DNA of 64,000 nucleotides, taken from assembly GCA_017307755.1 (NCBI GenBank), contig JAFKGQ010000006.1, positions 496,001 through 560,000 on the forward strand. The letters are read 5' to 3'. A model generated the notes under the pieces. That model was not told the origin of the DNA. It saw nothing but the letters and a program-made list of their open reading frames with translations, and made no database searches. Of this stretch, positions 61,907 to 64,000 are shown one piece after another (the stretch's first letter is position 1; each line of letters starts with the position of its first letter). The translations under genes and the position numbers were made by a program. The DNA comes from Chitinophagaceae bacterium (GTDB lineage Bacteria; Bacteroidota; Bacteroidia; Chitinophagales; Chitinophagaceae).

Positions 61907-63853
61907 TTGCTCCCAAAACACTTATTGTTTACAGTCTTTCTTTTCTGCATATTGGGCGGCGGACAGGCGCAAAACCACCCGTTTACCATTATCGATTCCC
62001 TACAGCAAGCTTTACAGCATACCAGGGATCCTACCCAGACAACCATCCTGCTGAGCCAGCTAAGTCTATTCGTCTCCGAAAGCAACCCCGACAGCGGCCT
62101 GGCCCTCGCCAATAAAGGCATTTCCATCGCCCGCAGCCGCCATAACGACACCACCCTCGCCTCCTGCCTCAGTTCCAGAGGATGGGCCTGGTTCAGACTC
62201 GGCAAAAACGATTCAGCTATCAACAACATCACCCAATCCGTCGCCATCTTCAGGAAATACAACAGTATAACCAAAGAATGCAAGTCCCTTCTCAACCTCG
62301 CTGCCGTATACGACGAAGAAGACAACAATCAAAAAGAACTGGACTGCCTGATGACTGTATTACCGCTGGTAGACAGCTTCTCCAATCCCTTTATAAAACT
62401 CAATGCCTTTATTAATATCGGGAATGTATATTACAAAACGGGGGATATCCGCAAGGCAATGGACTATCTGCAAAAAGGGATCCATCTCTCCGTCACTTTG
62501 CATCACGACGAATACCTGACCGACGCAATGGTCACGCTCGGTATCCTTTACAACAGCCTGCACCAGTATGACAATGCTTTATCACAATTCCGCAATGCTT
62601 TGGCGGCCAATACCCGGATCAACAATACCAACGGACAGGCAATTTCCAGCGAAAACATCGGCGACGTCTACTATAATCGGGCCACAGAGAACAATACCCT
62701 TTTTTTTGCAGACTCAGCTTTGCACTATTATCAACAGGCAGCCGCCATTTTCAAAACCTTTGGCAACCAAAATGATATTGCCTACGAAGAGCTGAACATC
62801 GGTAAGGCACTCTCATTATTAAACGAAAAGGACAAGGCGATCCGGAAATTAACTGCCGCCCTCTCCGTGTTTAAAACAGGAAATGCTTATAACCACGCCT
62901 ATGAGGCGACAAGTGGGCTGAGCGCCATTTACGCACAGCAACAACAATTTGAAAAGGCCTTTGAATACCTGCGCCAGTCCGAAACCTATAAGAACATCAT
63001 CGACTCCTTAAATGAAAAAAAATCCATCAACAATCTTCTTATTAAATACGAAACAGACAAAAAAGAACAGGACATACAGCTCCTCAATGCGCAACAGGTC
63101 ATCACCGGAAAAAAACTACAACAAAACCGGCTGGTCCTGTTTTTTTCATTCGGCATCATTGCCCTGATCCTGGTTGCGGGGATTGCCATACTGAAGCAAT
63201 ATCGCACCAGACAACAATTGAAAGACATGCAAATGCGGAACCGTATAGCCGGCGACCTGCACGACGACATTGGAAGCTCCCTCAGCAGCATTTACCTGTT
63301 AAGCAATATGGTACAGCAAAAAAACTCCGGCCCATCCTATCAGAACGCGCTGCAGAAGATCAGTCATAACGCCAAAGAAGTGATGGACAAAATGAACGAT
63401 ATCGTATGGGCCATGAAGCCCGGCAATGACGACGGCAGCAGTCTGCAGGAAAAACTGGAGAAGCTGCTCCAGATTCCCGTGGATGCAGGCCTGGAAGTAC
63501 AATCCGATATAGATGACAGGCTATCCGGGATAAAATTGACAATGGACACCCGCAGGAATATCTTATTGATATGCAAGGAGGCGATCAACAATGCCTTAAA
63601 ACATGCGCAAGCCACCCATATTTCTCTTTCCTTGTCCGTTACGACGGAGGGCATTGTCATAAATATTGCTGATAATGGGATAGGTTTTGACATACGATCC
63701 GCCAGCTTCAACAACGGCATGGACACAATGGCTCAGCGCGCCCGTGACTGCGGCGGCAGCCTCAACATACAATCCACTCCGGGACAAGGCTGCATAGTAC
63801 GGGTCCAAATCCCTCTCCCCAAAATTCGGTATGCGCTGCTGCGCTTTAATTAA
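61907..63853 (+). CDS. TPR-sensor NarL-type histidine kinase
   Basis: 648 aa. The first usable start is TTG 61907: a TAA lies in frame five codons upstream and no ATG precedes the signal peptide (about 1-22, ending GQAQ). TPR repeats fill about 85-370, a membrane helix lies at 407-429, then a short coiled coil and a HisKA_3 domain with H452 in GDLHDDIGSSLSSI and N box KEAINNALKHA at 557-567. The TPR part should be periplasmic. A NarL/FixJ regulator follows in the same direction, 26 bp later, giving a complete two-component pair. Confidence 0.92.
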   Translation: MLPKHLLFTVFLFCILGGGQAQNHPFTIIDSLQQALQHTRDPTQTTILLSQLSLFVSESNPDSGLALANKGISIARSRHNDTTLASCLSSRGWAWFRLGKNDSAINNITQSVAIFRKYNSITKECKSLLNLAAVYDEEDNNQKELDCLMTVLPLVDSFSNPFIKLNAFINIGNVYYKTGDIRKAMDYLQKGIHLSVTLHHDEYLTDAMVTLGILYNSLHQYDNALSQFRNALAANTRINNTNGQAISSENIGDVYYNRATENNTLFFADSALHYYQQAAAIFKTFGNQNDIAYEELNIGKALSLLNEKDKAIRKLTAALSVFKTGNAYNHAYEATSGLSAIYAQQQQFEKAFEYLRQSETYKNIIDSLNEKKSINNLLIKYETDKKEQDIQLLNAQQVITGKKLQQNRLVLFFSFGIIALILVAGIAILKQYRTRQQLKDMQMRNRIAGDLHDDIGSSLSSIYLLSNMVQQKNSGPSYQNALQKISHNAKEVMDKMNDIVWAMKPGNDDGSSLQEKLEKLLQIPVDAGLEVQSDIDDRLSGIKLTMDTRRNILLICKEAINNALKHAQATHISLSLSVTTEGIVINIADNGIGFDIRSASFNNGMDTMAQRARDCGGSLNIQSTPGQGCIVRVQIPLPKIRYALLRFN

Positions 63854-63879
63854 TACCTTTAATTTTTATCAGCCCTTCT

Positions 63880-64000
63880 ATGGATACAGCCGATAAAATA
63901 CGCGTTTTGATCTTTGAGGACAACGAACATTTTGCCGACTCGCTGGAGATACTCCTCGATCAATCAGATAACTTCATGTGCGCCGGTGTTTGTAAAAACG
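63880..64000 (+). CDS. Response regulator, 3' end cut by window
   Basis: Only the first 40 codons are inside the window. ATG at 63880; the visible MDTADKIRVLIFEDNEHFAD is the start of a receiver domain with the acidic cluster (EDNE). From the HisKA_3 kinase upstream, a NarL-type DNA-binding output is expected but not visible. Co-transcribed with the kinase gene, 26 bp gap. Confidence 0.85.
   Translation, partial: MDTADKIRVLIFEDNEHFADSLEILLDQSDNFMCAGVCKN

Overview
The window looks like chromosome from a Bacteroidota bacterium, most likely Chitinophagaceae or a close relative (inference). Three things support this. Many upstream regions carry the TAnnTTTG -7 box, in the best cases with TTTG about 19 nt upstream. 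Typical gene families are present: LytTR regulators with TPR histidine kinases, a TonB receptor with a carboxypeptidase-like N domain, GIN/DUF2807 proteins, DUF1573 proteins, a BlaI/M56 pair, a fused E1 alpha/beta dehydrogenase and a type IX secretion tail. There is little Shine-Dalgarno signal. I see no phage, insertion sequence, CRISPR array or rRNA. Most of the window is ordinary chromosome; 45-57 kb is more accessory in character.

Layout. 0-5 kb: end of a membrane protein, an initiator tRNA, and a LytTR regulator plus RCC1-propeller lipoprotein divergent from a TPR histidine kinase. 5-9 kb: porin, Rieske, imelysin and di-heme cytochrome genes in one tight operon (probable iron/redox envelope system). 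9-11.4 kb: three tandem GIN-domain paralogues. 11.5-16 kb: TPP riboswitch, TonB receptor and S9 peptidase. 16-20 kb: rhodanese, PASTA protein, Ddl, ferredoxin divergent from an acyl-CoA reductase-like protein. 20-28 kb: HtrA protease, serine hydrolase, GH13 amylase, IspH, AccC, AccB, EF-P. 28-32 kb: BlaI, M56 and TlpA operon with operator dyads, divergent from a thioredoxin-like protein. 32-44 kb: Mdh, GT9, three transporters, DedA, YebC, E1 dehydrogenase, two DUF1573 proteins, aminotransferase.

45-57 kb: a promoter-to-terminator small RNA candidate, tRNA-Met, LysR divergent from a methyltransferase, a signal peptidase I homologue without the nucleophile serine, a decayed coding fragment behind it, a secreted caspase-like protease overlapping a small membrane protein gene, an FtsX-type permease, methionine aminopeptidase, and a TetR/epoxide hydrolase pair with matching operators. 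57-64 kb: a VOC protein, four co-directional surface-protein genes (one with a type IX sorting tail) and a divergent TPR histidine kinase followed by a truncated response regulator.

The strongest unusual signals are the small RNA locus (45069-45221), the Ser-to-Ala signal peptidase (A44), an EF-P with arginine at the tip position (R32), the paired TetR operators, and the caspase/membrane-protein pair. All functional calls rest on reading motifs by eye; no search was run.
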